A DNA stretch of 64,000 nucleotides, taken from contig CM055108.1 of NCBI GenBank assembly GCA_029204225.1, positions 47,658,815 to 47,722,814 of the forward strand. Reading direction: 5' to 3'. Origin of the DNA: Diphasiastrum complanatum (lineage: Eukaryota; Streptophyta; Lycopodiopsida; Lycopodiales; Lycopodiaceae). The notes beneath the pieces were generated by a model that was not told where the DNA came from, made no database searches, and worked only from the letters and a program-made list of their open reading frames with translations. Shown here one piece after another: positions 43,491 through 54,777 of this stretch; the stretch's first letter is position 1, and every line of letters starts with the position of its first letter. A program made the position numbers and the translations under genes.

Positions 43491-43663
43491 CTTAACATCT
43501 GAACTTGAAATTATGATAGGATTGGTTACCCTTTGTTGGAGATCAGCCAGAAGCCCGTTGTAGACGTTCTTCAAATAGTTTGGCTGTCTAAGCTATGATT
43601 CATGTAGGTATCAGATGAGCAGACTTTGAACCCAAAATATGTTTCACTTGACCCTAGATCAAA

Positions 43664-43833
43664 GATCAATAAACGTGCAGGAAGGGTCTTGAAATAGAAA
43701 TTAGTCATTCACCAAGGAGACAACTGTGGGCCTAATTTTCAACACAACGATCGATAAACGTGCAGAAAAAATCTTGAAATAGAAATTAGTCATTCACCAA
43801 GGAGACAACTGTGGACTTAATTTCCAACAATCG
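43664..43833. repeat. 85-bp tandem duplication
   Basis: Two copies begin GATC(A/G)ATAAACGTGCAG at 43664 and 43749 and share CTTGAAATAGAAATTAGTC and ACCAAGGAGACAACTGTGG. They differ by a few substitutions. Confidence 0.85.
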
Positions 43834-46800
43834 TAGTGGTATTTTTCACACTACACAAATTACAAGTGAAATTATCCTCTCCACTAGTGGTCACCATCAA
43901 AAGGCAGCTCACTCTACTTTTCTAAGAGGGGCCTACTTGCATTTATTACATTTGCCTAGAAATACTAGTTCCTACATGATCATTCCATTTGTCGGGATTC
44001 GCCATGAGGCTTACACAGTTTCTACTTGTCATTCTTAACTAGCACTTCTCGGCTCTCATACTCGGCTCTTAGTCTAAGGGAAGCTCCCTAAGATCCTGCT
44101 TACAAGACAAAACACAATGGAAAACACACTATGGAGCAACCACCCAACCAAGTAGAGGCAACCAATCAACTCTAGAAGCTTCACCCACAAGCCAAGAAAC
44201 AAGAAACATGAATGTAGAGTGAAACCCTAGCAATTAGTCAATGATCACAATTAGGAGTAGGACGAGCTTGGCCTCAATATATAGAGCCAAAAGCAACCTG
44301 GGCACATAGCCATGCATAGCCCTAAGTTCCCTATACATAGATTCACCTAGAATAGAGTCCTAAGCATGGACCACCTATTTATAGAATTGCTATTGATAAC
44401 TCTACACATGCATACACTATCTCATACCTTGTCTAACTCCATTTAGTGTGTTCTGGGCCTTACAAGGATATTAGTTACTTTTAGGTCACATCCAATATGA
44501 CGTGGCATAACTAACAGCTTGATTTACTAGAGTATCGTGTATCCAAGACTAGGAGTATACTAAATCCGATGTACTAGTCATGGACATTATCCTTAGTCTA
44601 ACTTTCACATCAAACAAGTACTCAGAGACAAATCTATTTCCAAGTGATAATCTCTGCACTGGAGTGCAACTTAGGTTTTAAAAGTACACTAAGCGATAAA
44701 TTTTCCATTTGGGTAACCAGGATTCTTAAACTGAAGTGCCAAGATTCAAGTTCTATAAACAACTGGTAATTAAAGATTGAATGCATACCAAAATGACAAT
44801 CATCTTCAACTACAAAAAACTTTAGATTACAATCTAGAATCACATCTAGATACCCAAAGTCCTGCTGAATATCAATTCAATTGTTATTCTCAGATTCATT
44901 GTGATTCGTTATCCATTTGAGCTCTCTGGGATACAATCACTAATGAGCTGAGTCTCTTCTTCAACTAAGGAATACTCTATTCCAAGAATAGAGTATTCCT
45001 TAGTTGAGCTCTCTGGGACACAATCACTAATGAGCTGAGTCTCTTCCTCAACTAAGGAATACTGTATATCCAATGCACATAATTTCAATTGATGAACCTA
45101 AATGATTCACTAATCATGCATCTTACAAGCAATATAATTCAAAAACCATCGGTTCCTAATGAATCCACATCACACTGATCATTTTACTAATTAACTTCAT
45201 CTTGGAGTAATCAACTACTCAAGTTAATTGCCAATGATTCAGAAATCTCAAATGTCTAGGTGAAGAATTCAATTATACTAGTATAACACCACATTTAGAT
45301 CCTTACCCAAATCATTTATAAGTTAATCCATAAATTTTCTATACAAAGATTTGTTAACTCTGCAAGTATCTATTAAAACAATACTTGATCATATGTTCAT
45401 GTTCACCGACTAGGTTAAGTGCACCAGATAACCTTAGTAACTAGGATTACACAGTAGATTCATACAAGATTAATCGTGCACATATGAGAATAATTTCACT
45501 ATGACCCAGTACATAAACACATTCTTACCTGGTAGATTCCTCCAGAACCCACATATGTTACTCACATATCTCACTAAGATTTTGTAACTCAACTACAACA
45601 TATTTTCTATTTCTCATGAGTAAATAACATATCCGGGAAATCGCTGAGACAAATAAATTTACTCTCAACAGTTTTCCAATCTCACTTATCTCTAATTACA
45701 TAATTTCTCCCACTGATTAATCCCTCTCTGATCCTAGTATCTAAACTAAGATTAGATTGATCCAATATAGAACTCTCAGACTTAAATTCTGATCAAACTT
45801 AATCCTATTCCAATCAAAATGGAATTAAAAACTTTTGACCTTTTACTGTATTACTAATAGATAATGATTCAAGTATCAAACTTGTTCTAGATCCAGATTG
45901 TCCATACAATCCCTAGAGAATTTCTCTTGTCCATTTATACAACAGAGATATTCTATGGTTTAAGAAATTGAAACATTTTAATCTTAGAATTTATCTGAAT
46001 TCCAAGTCTATTCACACAAGTAGTAATTTATATGACATAACAGTCTTTCAGAAGAATAACTTTAGTGCTGGAAAGAATTCATATAAACTAGTCTGATGTC
46101 TTATATTCGAGAAATTACTAAAAAGTAAAGGATTAGTTAAGAAAGCGAGATATAGATTTGAGGGCCTCTAATTTTGTAAATAATGAGATACCACATTGGG
46201 ATCTAGATTAAACCTGAAAATTTCTCAAAATATCTCACATTTGATCGAATGGTTTTTCTTTTTTCCCATATCGTGACTAGGTACTAAACACACCATTGAT
46301 CATCAGATCTTTACAGTCCTAGAATTTCCTTTCCAAAATTACTGGCGTCCCATACCATCAGCTTTTTCTTCTAGAAAACTCTTAACCGCCTTATCTGATA
46401 TTCTAGAGATCCATTGATCATCTAGTTGTCCTACAATCACTATAGGAAATTATCTGTTGTTCCCAAACACTGGAGAATCCTTTTATTTGGATGACTGGCG
46501 TGCCTATCAAATGGATACCCAAAATCCACATCTGATTATGTGACTTAGACAGAAGAATTAACATGGTCCAATATTACATCCTGATCCTTTCTGGTTAAAG
46601 ATAAGCTTCAAACCCCTACTGATGCATCAAATCTAGGGACCATCTTTTGTCACCTAACAGATCCAATGTAATTCACGTATCATATTCCACTTCTAAACCT
46701 CACAATTCACATCCAAAATTGCGGATAACTCAATGATTACAAAGATATCAGTTACGAATTCAACTGAATTCTAACCAGGAAATTAATAACTAGTATTAAG

Positions 46801-47850
46801 CAATTATTTACAGGGATTACCAAAATCCTAACTACGAAATACATTTTCTGATCACACTTACTACTTCTGATGTCCACTCTTCTTCCCTCTTTAGAATTTT
46901 CAGTTCCCTAAAAATCTATTTCAGCTAAGATACCAAGAAGACGTAACGACATTAGTAACTGTTTAAAAACTAATTACTGTAGAAAAAAATCCAAAACAAT
47001 TTCATTTCTGTCCTATACCTGGGCTGAATATCTGATATATCAAAAATCATTTACTAGTATATGAAATCATACCAGTCTGATCTTTTGAATATAATTCACC
47101 ATAGAATTTTAATGGAAATAAAATCCGTTATGTACTTCCTATTATTACAAATTTCCAATAAAGTTGGACTGTTTTTTTTTTTATTGACTGGTTTGGCATT
47201 ACTCCGTTAATATTGACAAAATCGATCCAAATGTAGAATATGAAATTACATGAATGGAAATCCACCAATAGGATTTTCAGTAATTCTTGGACCGTGTCCT
47301 GTCAGATTTTCTAACTAGATAAAGAATACTATTGCCACTCATCCAATCTGGTCATTTCATAACGGTTTGACAATTTTAATTCCAATTTAACGAGTATCTT
47401 ACACAAACGTTCACTTGACTGATTATATATCGGCGGATTAGACAAATATTTGATGAAAGCGTGTCCTTCGTTTTGAAGGTACAGACTCAACAATAAAGTA
47501 TCTAGTCCTAAAACACAAAAATAAATAAATAAATAAATAATAAACAAAAATACACAAATGCTTCGCTCAATTCGCAAAAGTTCAGCTCGGCATTTGTGAG
47601 TATTAAACTGCAAAAATAAATAATATACACAATCTATGAAACAATGTATATGATATTGGAAGCGAAGACTGTCGCTTTCTTCGTTAAAATGTAAGGGCGA
47701 AAAAATGTATCGGCAAAAAATGCGAAGGTGTCGGGTTTTTCGCATATTTTCAATGTGCTGTTGACATGGAAACATGATGAAAACAAAGGTACGTAACAAA
47801 ATGATATGCAACATGCTAGTGAAATATTATATTTTTTTGCAAACTTCCCA
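43834..47850. other. gene-free interval
   Basis: About 4 kb of AT-rich sequence without an ORF bearing a recognisable motif. It contains the fold-back at 44961-45007 and its flanking direct repeats, described separately, and small homopolymers near 47170 and 47521. Confidence 0.5.
44961..45007. repeat. perfect 22-bp inverted repeat with 3-base loop
   Basis: Arms 44961-44982 and 44986-45007 (TCAACTAAGGAATACTCTAT + TC and its exact complement) are separated by CAA. The stem would be very stable. Directly repeated sequence lies on both sides (44918-44978 and 45004-45063: GAGCTCTCTGGGA, then ACAATCACTAATGAGCTGAG). Confidence 0.9.
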
Positions 47851-47917
47851 AAGGTCAAAGATGGAACGAAGGTAAATCTCGAAAAATGCAAAGGTTGAAG
47901 TGTCGCAATTTCCGTGT

Positions 47918-49530
47918 TCCCAAACTTGTTAAAGGAGTTACTACTATGGCATAATTCTTAATTATTCTACGATAATATCCTACATGTCCTAGAAAACCTC
48001 TAAGCTCTCGTAGATTTGTTGGTTCTAATAACTCTAAAATCATTTTTACTTTTTTGATGTCGGCTTGTATACCGTCCTTCAAAATTTTATTTCCTAACAA
48101 GATGTCTTCCCTCATCCCGAAATAACACTTGGCTGGATGCAACTTAAGAGATGTCTCTTGACATCTTCTCAATGTCTTCTCTAATACGTCTAAATGGTCT
48201 TTAGTTGATGAATAGACACAAAAGTCATCCATGAAAATTTCTAAAGACTTTCTTAAAAAAATTTGAAAAATGTTTGTCATCATACGTTGGAAGGTGGCAG
48301 GTGCATTACAAAGACCAAAAGGCATTCGCGTATACGTGTACGTCCCCCAGTCAATGGTAAAACTGGCCTTGGATCTATCTTCCTCTTTGATAAAAACTTG
48401 ATTTTAATCTGAGAATCCATCTAAAAAGCTATATCGTTCATGACCAGCTACCTGGTCAAGAATAGTATCTGTATATGATAATCCTTTGCTATAGTAGCAT
48501 TTAGTTTTCTAAAATATTGGCAAACTCTAATCTTGTCCGTCTCCTTCTTAGATACTATAACTATTGGTGACACCCACTCACTACTTAGAACATGATATAT
48601 AATACTCGCTCTAAGACATCTATCTAATTCGTCTTTAACTAACAAGGAATACTTTGGATTCAATCTATATTGGCGGTGTCTAACATGTATTGTTCCCTAA
48701 ATAAGATCTATTCTATGTTCGTCCCATTTAACTGGTATTCCTATTAAATTGTCCATCGACCAAGCAAATATGTTTTGATATTTATGAAGAAGTAATATAT
48801 ACTCTTCATGTTCCTGGTCTAATTGGTGTTTATATAAATTCAAAATTTTACCTTTATTAATTTCTATTTCTACATAATCTGTTTTATCTATCATCCCTTC
48901 GGTCAAGCTTGTTCTGGTTCCACCCAGAACTTCCCTCGACTCGGATGTTGTTGGTATTTTCTCATCCTCGTCAATCTCATAGCATTCTATGAAATTGATC
49001 CAAGATTCAGCAGGTCTGGCTAACTCCTCACCCCATCTCAAAAGGTGACCCCCTATTGGACTGGCTGTGAGAATGCTTGGAAAAAATATTTGTTTGGTAG
49101 ACTAGTTTATAATAGCATCTACTTGATATAGTCACGGTCTTCCAAATAATATTGAATACGGTGGTGTATCTACTGGTTTTATGACAAAGAAATTCATAAC
49201 GAACGTCTCTGTCTCTATAACTACACTAAGACTTTTTAGCTCTCCTATTGGTATGCATTTAGATGCGTCTGCTAAATGGATTTCATGGTAAGTAATAGGC
49301 TGTATCTATTTTTTTAGTCCTAATTCCTTAACCATTGTTTCTGTTATTAAGTTGATACTAGATCCTGAGTCTACTAGTATTCTATATATGGTATGATCTC
49401 CTATAATAGCACTAATTTTTGGAACTCCACAATCTCCTCTATCTAAATATTCTACTTTATTACTATATGCAGGTATACTTAGTGTGACAAATCTCTCTCC
49501 TTCCTCAATCCTTATGTCATGTGATGCATG
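47918..49530 (-). pseudogene. Ty3/gypsy protease-RT remnant
   Basis: On the minus strand the protease comes first (RILVDSGSSINLITETMV near 49370, ILFGRP near 49150). The linker 49041-48697 has NIFAWSMDNLIGIP. RT begins with YSLLVKDELDRCLRA, WVSPIVIVSKKETDKIR and RKLNATIAKDYH at 48663-48448. 48325-47930 contains MPFGLCNAPATFQRMM, IFMDDFCVYSST (the gypsy MDD active site) and LRELRGFLGHVGYYRRII. Stops at several points and loss of the segment around 48360-48440 show decay. RNase H and integrase are missing. The RT-before-integrase logic and the MPFGLxNAPATFQ box mark it as Ty3/gypsy. Confidence 0.85.
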
Positions 49531-49559
49531 TAATTAGCCCATGAGCTTCTTAATGAATT

Positions 49560-50517
49560 GCCAAATATAGTCATGGAGCTAAATTAGATTAGAACAAGTC
49601 AATAGGACAGTTAATAAAGTGGTTTGAACAACCTCGCTATATTTGTGAATAGCGGACTTGTACTAATGGTTGTAAGGCCCAAATTAGCCAAATAAGGCCC
49701 CCAAACTTATAGTAGAGCACAAATGACCACTATAAATAACTGAGGTCGTGCTAAATTTGGAGGCTATTGTTCATTTTGTAATTTTGAGTTTTAAGAGATC
49801 TTGGAGCTTCTCTTGAAGAGCTTTCTTGATGAAGAAAGTGGTTCATGTGCCTAAAATCACATGAGAGCTATGATCATGCTCTAGAATCAGGCCTTATCTT
49901 GTGAATGATCAATAATCATGAATAAAGATTTTTCAATTTTCAGCAAGATTTGCTTTAGTTTTTGACCATCTAATTCTCATTTTCTGTGTAGTTTCTTGTT
50001 GTAGATCAGTAGAACTCTCTTTTAGCTTTCTGGTGGTACTGAGATTTTCTGATTTGGAGTTATAATGACCAAGTTATGGCCATTTTAGTGATTTCTCTCT
50101 AGTTTTAGTTAGTGATAGTTTTTGCAGTCTGTTTTTATCCATTTTTGGCCATACTTTTGGCTGAAATTTGTGACTGTAATTCTATAGAATTGTAGATCTC
50201 TATCTTAGCTTGAATTTGAGCCAATTTGCAGCCAATTTGGTTTAAAATTGAGGGAGATATGACATTTCTTGTGAGGGAGATCAAATTTTAGCTTTGGTAG
50301 AAATTTGGGAGAGAATCAATTCATCTTTTCATTTCTGAAATTTAGTTTCTTTGTTAAATTTTTTTCCATTTCTTCATTTTGAAGTTTTCGAAAAATAAAT
50401 CTGATAAAAAACAGACCTAACCTACCTACCTACAACCCTAACTTCGATGAGACCTACACATAACTTAACCCTAATCTAGCTACAGATTACTTCTCCTACT
50501 TTAACCTAACAACCCTA

Positions 50518-50519
<2 letters not shown>
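49560..50519. other. gene-free interval
   Basis: No coding motif or repeat boundary was recognised. Short Leu/Phe-rich frames are by-products of T-rich sequence. Confidence 0.4.

Positions 50520-50558
<39 letters not shown>
50520..50558. repeat. (CT)19 microsatellite
   Basis: Near-perfect CT run. A second CT run lies at 51622-51652, so the two frame the host-gene fragment cluster. Confidence 0.95.
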
Positions 50559-50561
<3 letters not shown>

Positions 50562-50726
50562 TCCCTCCTTATAGAGTCCTCTCAATCTTCCTCGATTGAG
50601 AGCGCGATCCACAACAATCACGCTCCACAGCAATCAGTGAGCGTTACTTCAATCGATTCCGCAACGCTGTGATGCATCTACTTGACAATTAGTTAATTGA
50701 TGCATCGAACTCTCTCACAGTCCCAG

Positions 50727-50935
50727 AAGACAATCAGCCTGGTGTGTTGATCCAAGTGTATGAGGGCGATAATCCAGAACCAGAGACAATAATTTGCTTG
50801 GTAAATTTGAGTTGTCCGGCATTCCTCCTGCCCCAGGGCCTAGAGGCATTATACCTCAGATTAATCTTTGCTTTGACATTGATGCAAATGGCATATTAAG
50901 ATAAGACCACTGGACAAAAGAACAAGAACAAGAAC
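50727..50935 (+). pseudogene. HSP70 substrate-binding-domain fragment
   Basis: The plus strand encodes [15 protein letters not shown] from 50729, then, after a frameshift, LGKFELSG-like sequence, [11 protein letters not shown] and [13 protein letters not shown], and finally in a third frame [10 protein letters not shown]. These are consecutive blocks of the cytosolic HSP70 substrate-binding domain (about 70 residues of a ~650-residue protein). There is no intron, start or end. It is a captured or retro-copied fragment in opposite orientation to the chimera at 50991-51401. Confidence 0.8.
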
Positions 50936-50990
50936 AACGAACGACACAAAGAACTTTGTACTCTATGTAACATTGCGTGGAGAAGGCAGC

Positions 50991-51401
50991 CTACATTGTG
51001 TGGAAAGGAGCTATCTGACATTCCGCCTCAGATCGCATTCGCGGCATGAGATCTTGCAGAAACTGCCTAACACTTCGCTTGTAGTATTCCTTGTTATTAC
51101 TGTGAAAGAGCCTCCTGCATGCGATTCCCAAATATACTGATTGCCCAATCGCCTCCATGAATTCTTTAGTCCCAGACCTTGCAATCGTCCCCAAATTATT
51201 CACCAAATCTGCTTTGGTTATTCCCATACCGTATCCAGTTTCTCCTCCGAGGGAGTGACATACTTGGAATCCTTGCAAACAATCGCAACTCTCTGCTTCT
51301 GACAGTAGTAAAAATACTTCTGGAGCATTGAGAAGATTTGTAGGTGGATCAGATTTCTTTCCATAATCTACAGAGAGGATCTGAGTAACCCTGCAACCCA
51401 T
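50991..51401 (-). pseudogene. chimeric ORF: unknown + beta-tubulin + HSP90 + unknown
   Basis: The 136-codon ORF is open. Residues 34-59 (about 51302-51225) read [18 protein letters not shown] plus ETGYGMG, the tubulin nucleotide-binding region around the signature GGGTGSG, with two of its residues changed. It passes within one Gly-Met into [20 protein letters not shown] and FMEA (51224-51150), the N-terminal ATPase-domain segment of HSP90. The first 33 residues and the last ~50 ([20 protein letters not shown]) are not recognised. The join falls where both proteins have a Gly-x-Gly-Met motif. A functional product is unlikely, but the open frame is notable. Confidence 0.75.
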
Positions 51402-51619
51402 GAGTGCAGCTATGTGCTAGTTTCTTGCTTCGATCGAGGTAGAGGTCAACGGTTTCTTTTCCACTGGTATAATGGCCACGAGCAAGTTCCCTTCAGTTTA
51501 TGTACAGAACCCACACTCGTGCTCCTTCGATCACGTCGGCTACCTCCTCTCCGTCTCTCTAAATTCCATCGGCGACATTTTCTCTCTCTACCCGCCCCCT
51601 CTCTTTCCATCTGTCGAGA

Positions 51620-51657
<38 letters not shown>

Positions 51658-52497
51658 CGTCCCTCTGCCTACGGTGGCCCTCTGCTCACGTTGCCAGAAT
51701 ATTCCAGGGCGAATATTTTGGCAAATTCTCCCTCTTTCCTTTCGCGTGCCCGATAAAAAAAAATTTCCATTTATTCCTGTTTCTTTAACGGTTTTATATT
51801 TTTCTTCCGAGCACCCCAACGGATCGCCCAAGCAACCAGGAAAAAAATTTGGCGTCGTTTTTAAGATTTCTACGATTTTCTTTATTCAACGGTCCAATAC
51901 TCCAAAGAAACCAAACTTTTCTCTTAAGGCCCCTATTTCTAAGTTCGATCATTTTTTATTCTCGACTAAGTTTTTAAACTTCCATAACTCTTTTCATATG
52001 ATTCCGGATTTCAGTGCTTCAAGAACAAAAAGTACTCAGTTCATCGAGCTAAATCACATGATTAGCATTTTAGTCATCATTATCACTTTCTATTTTTAAT
52101 CTTTTTAGGCCCTATATTGTCTTAGTTGTTACATTTTTTTAAATCCATTTCTTCAAACTTCCATATCTCTTCTGTGTAATCTCAGAATTCGATGTAGTAA
52201 AAAGCAGAAGTGATTATTACATCAAGCTTCACATGATAGCACTGGTATATAGCCAAACCCGATCAATGAACAAAGTTGACATTTTGTCAATAGCTATTGT
52301 TGTTCCCCAAACCTTGCAGGTTACATTCTTCGAGGACTCAGAATTTTGGGATGGTGGAGAAGCACAAAATTTGTTACTAGCAAATTGGTGATTTTATCTT
52401 TGTGATTTTATCAGTAAAATTTATAATTGTTCCAAATTCCTTTCACTTCATTCAGTTTTGTGGACCCATAACCCACAAATTGCCTGTCACTACACCA
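51402..52497. other. no recognised gene; (CT)n at 51622-51652
   Basis: A plus-strand frame from the ATG at 51472 ([20 protein letters not shown]) runs into the CT microsatellite and is not recognised. It might be the beginning of a captured host exon. The rest is AT-rich. Confidence 0.4.
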
Positions 52498-52905
52498 TGG
52501 ACATTGATAATGAATATATGTCTGACTATGAAGATCAATGGGATGGAAATGATTATGAGTATGATAACCAAAGTGATTGGTATGACGATGGTGGTGATGA
52601 TTGTCAACAAGATGAGGAGGAATGTGATGATGGTGACGATTGTCAACAGGATGATCCGCAATGTGAAGATGGTAGCGATTGTCAACAAGATGATCATCAA
52701 CAATGTGATGATACAAACGAGCATGAACAATATTTCGATGCGGATCATGATTGTCAACCAGATGATCGGGAATATCAGCATGGTGATGCAGATGAATATA
52801 ACGAGGGTCCATATGAAATCGAGTATAACATTGTTGATTATGAGGGTCATAAACACTTTGAATGGCAACCTGAGTGTAGGGTCGAAGATCTCATGATCAC
52901 TGGAT
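52498..52905 (+). CDS. acidic DCQQDD-repeat ORF (hypothetical)
   Basis: From MDIDNEYMSDYEDQWDGN the 135-codon frame is extremely rich in Asp, Glu, Gln and Cys, with a degenerate unit of 14-16 residues containing DDCQQD at about 52594, 52636, 52675 and 52750. It ends VEDLMITG and a TAG next to a possible donor (GATAG|GTACC), so it may be an exon. No family is recognised. It converges on the spliced fragment at 52947-53480, an arrangement like the pairs at 29.5 and 54.3 kb, but no sequence link between them is visible. A spurious ORF from repeat sequence is possible. Confidence 0.45.
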
Positions 52906-52946
52906 AGGTACCTAACTGTGCATAGATGCTACTTTTAGTTAGTTTC

Positions 52947-53480
52947 CTACTTCCTCCCGCACGAAAAATTTGGTAGAGGATATGACTCTAATCTACCAAC
53001 TAAATCATTTTTATCAGGAAAATAGATGTGATCATAAAAGAAAACTCCTGACTCTAAAAGTGATTTTGGAGAACCACCTTTATATTGTAAAATACCGATA
53101 TTCGAATGTATGACATCGATTATTCCTGCAATCGATTGAACTGTTTGCCATTCAACAAAATTTGATATATACAAATCTGCAAAACCAACAAAAATATCAC
53201 AAGAAAAATATAATTCAAAGAAAATGCTAACCTAAAAAAATTCAATCTAAAAACTTACAATCGCATTTTCTTCTATCATTTGGAGTCAAATCATGAATGT
53301 TGAGCTCATTGTGAAGATAAGCATGCTGAACTAAAAACTTTCATGATAGATTGGCCGGTAGGTGATACTTTAAAATCTATTATCCTGCCTTTCCAAGAGC
53401 TTCTATATATGTTATCCGATCTTTTTCTTTTTCGGAATGTGCCTTTTGCAGAGGGATGCATCAAGATCCATTGATATTTT
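52947..53480 (-). pseudogene. unknown spliced gene fragment
   Basis: Minus-strand blocks are AHSEKEKDRITYIEALGKAG, RIIDFKVSPTGQSIMK, FLVQHAYLHNELNIHDLTP with NDRRKCD, then a donor (GTAAGTTTTT near 53262) and an acceptor (TTTTGCAG near 53177), then LYISNFVEWQTVQSIAGIID, NIGILQYKGGSPKSLLESGV and FFYDHIYFPDKNDLVG. At least one frameshift lies near 53395. I do not recognise the family. The right end abuts the copia RNase H fragment at 53523. Confidence 0.45.
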
Positions 53481-53522
53481 CGATATATTCTTGGTATTCA
53501 TTGATCTTCTACATTTTTTTCA

Positions 53523-53905
53523 TTGCAAATATTGATTGCCTGCGAAGCAGAGTACGTTGCAGCAACAAAGATGGTGAATGAAATAATTTGGCTCAAACAG
53601 TTCCTTGACGAACTGGGCGAAACGAGGAATGAACCTCTGGTTTTGCAGATGGACAACACATCTGCAATACATCTGACAAAAGACCTTGTGTTTCACTCAA
53701 GGACGAAACACATTGCAATCAAGTACCACTTGATAAGGGATCTGATTGGGAAGAAGATGTTGCAGACTACTTTCGTTGGAACGAAAGACATGGTTGCTGA
53801 CAAGGATCTGATCGGGAAGAAGATGCTGCAGACTACCTTCGTTGGAACGAAAGACATGGTTGCTAACATTTTCACAAAGGCCTTAGACAAAGGTCTGTTC
53901 GAGAA
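53523..53905 (+). pseudogene. copia RNase H C-terminus with 66-bp in-frame duplication
   Basis: The frame reads ACEAEYVAATKMVNEIIWLK, FLDELGETRNEPLVLQMDN, then DLIGKKMLQTTFVGTKDMVA twice in tandem, then NIFTKALDKGLFE. It closely matches the end of E1 RNase H at 12930-13240, where the block occurs once. Only the last third of RNase H remains upstream of the LTR piece. Confidence 0.85.
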
Positions 53906-54137
53906 TGTCAGAGCTCGTTTAAGTTTTGCTTCACTTCGCTTCGTTTTGTTTTCGTCTAGATTTTGTCTTGTTTCGTTTTGTTGTGTTACAGAGCTTGATT
54001 GATCCAACACAAATTATTCTCGAACAGAAATAATTCGAGTTTCGCGAAAGTTTTGTGAATCGTTCGAGACCTTTTATCAGTTTGTAACAAAACTTTAGCT
54101 AGAATTTTGCATTTTCTGCGTGCACATTTTTGCATCA
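53906..54137 (+). repeat. U5-side LTR fragment, E1 family
   Basis: From CTCGTTTAAGTTTTGC to the CATCA terminus it matches the primer-proximal end of the LTR at 33935-35144 in the opposite orientation (TTGATT/GATC, AATTATTTCTATT and CGAAAGTTTTG-like phrases). The start of the LTR is deleted, so RNase H joins it directly. It ends at the edge of convergent-pair copy 2. Confidence 0.7.
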
Positions 54138-54776
54138 CCAACATGAATCTAAATTTTTGCAATTCAGAAAATATGGAGTGTGTTGGATCAAAAGGAACGG
54201 CAAGGTTATTTCAAACTTTTGCAATTCAAAAATTTGCAATTTCAAAACACATCTATTGAAAGAGTATTTTGCTCATAAACAAAGTTTTGATTGTGCATAT
54301 AAAGCAAGAAACATGGAGTCTGTTGGATCAAAAAGAGCACCAAGGTCATTTCAAACTTTAGTCGGCTTGGTTTTTCAAAACGAACTGTCTATTCACCAAC
54401 CTTATTGACATCAAAAGGTGGACATAATATTGATGGAGAGACAATAGTCGAGGAAGACAAAGCCGAATGCGTAAGTTTTGTATCTTATTATGTACTAGTA
54501 GATTCATTATGTCAGTTTTTATACTGGAGCTTACTTTGCATTTTTTCATTTCAAGAAACAATTTTTCTTGATGATTTTGCAATTCGTCGAGGAGGAGAGA
54601 GATCTTCTGCTGGAGAATTTTCAAGATATCATGCACTTGGCCATTATCTAAAGTTCTTCAAGAATAATGAGATAAGTGTTTCCCATTCAAAGTTTCATCA
54701 ACATGGTGATACAATGATTATGGCAATCAAAGCACTTTCTCATTTTCTTGGAGGACATAATTTTAATAGGGTTGAG
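54138..54776 (+). pseudogene. acidic gene of the convergent pair, copy 2 (degenerate)
   Basis: An upstream exon-like stretch ends EEDKAEC before a donor (GCGTAAGT at about 54469). After an acceptor (CATTTCAAG at about 54557) the frame gives ETIFLDDFAIRRGGERSSAG, YHALGHYLKFFKNNEISVSH and MIMAIKALSHFLGGHNFNR, where it ends. These blocks align one-to-one with exon 2 of copy 1 at 30060-30260 and the intron position is the same. The C-terminal 80 residues present in copy 1 are missing and the sequence passes straight into the end of the facing gene. Confidence 0.6.
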
Positions 54777-54777
54777 G

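Noticed and set aside
43811-44038. 75-codon ORF as a gene
   Set aside because: No motif, no start context, and it begins within the 85-bp tandem repeat.
50420-50470. telomere-like repeats (CCTACCTACC, CCCTAAC)
   Set aside because: Only a few irregular units occur, not an array of the plant telomere heptamer.
51559-51831. RERERER-containing ORF on the minus strand
   Set aside because: It is the translation of the CT microsatellite.
52411-52868. His-rich and Ile-rich ORFs on the minus strand
   Set aside because: They are shadows of the acidic Asp-repeat frame on the plus strand.
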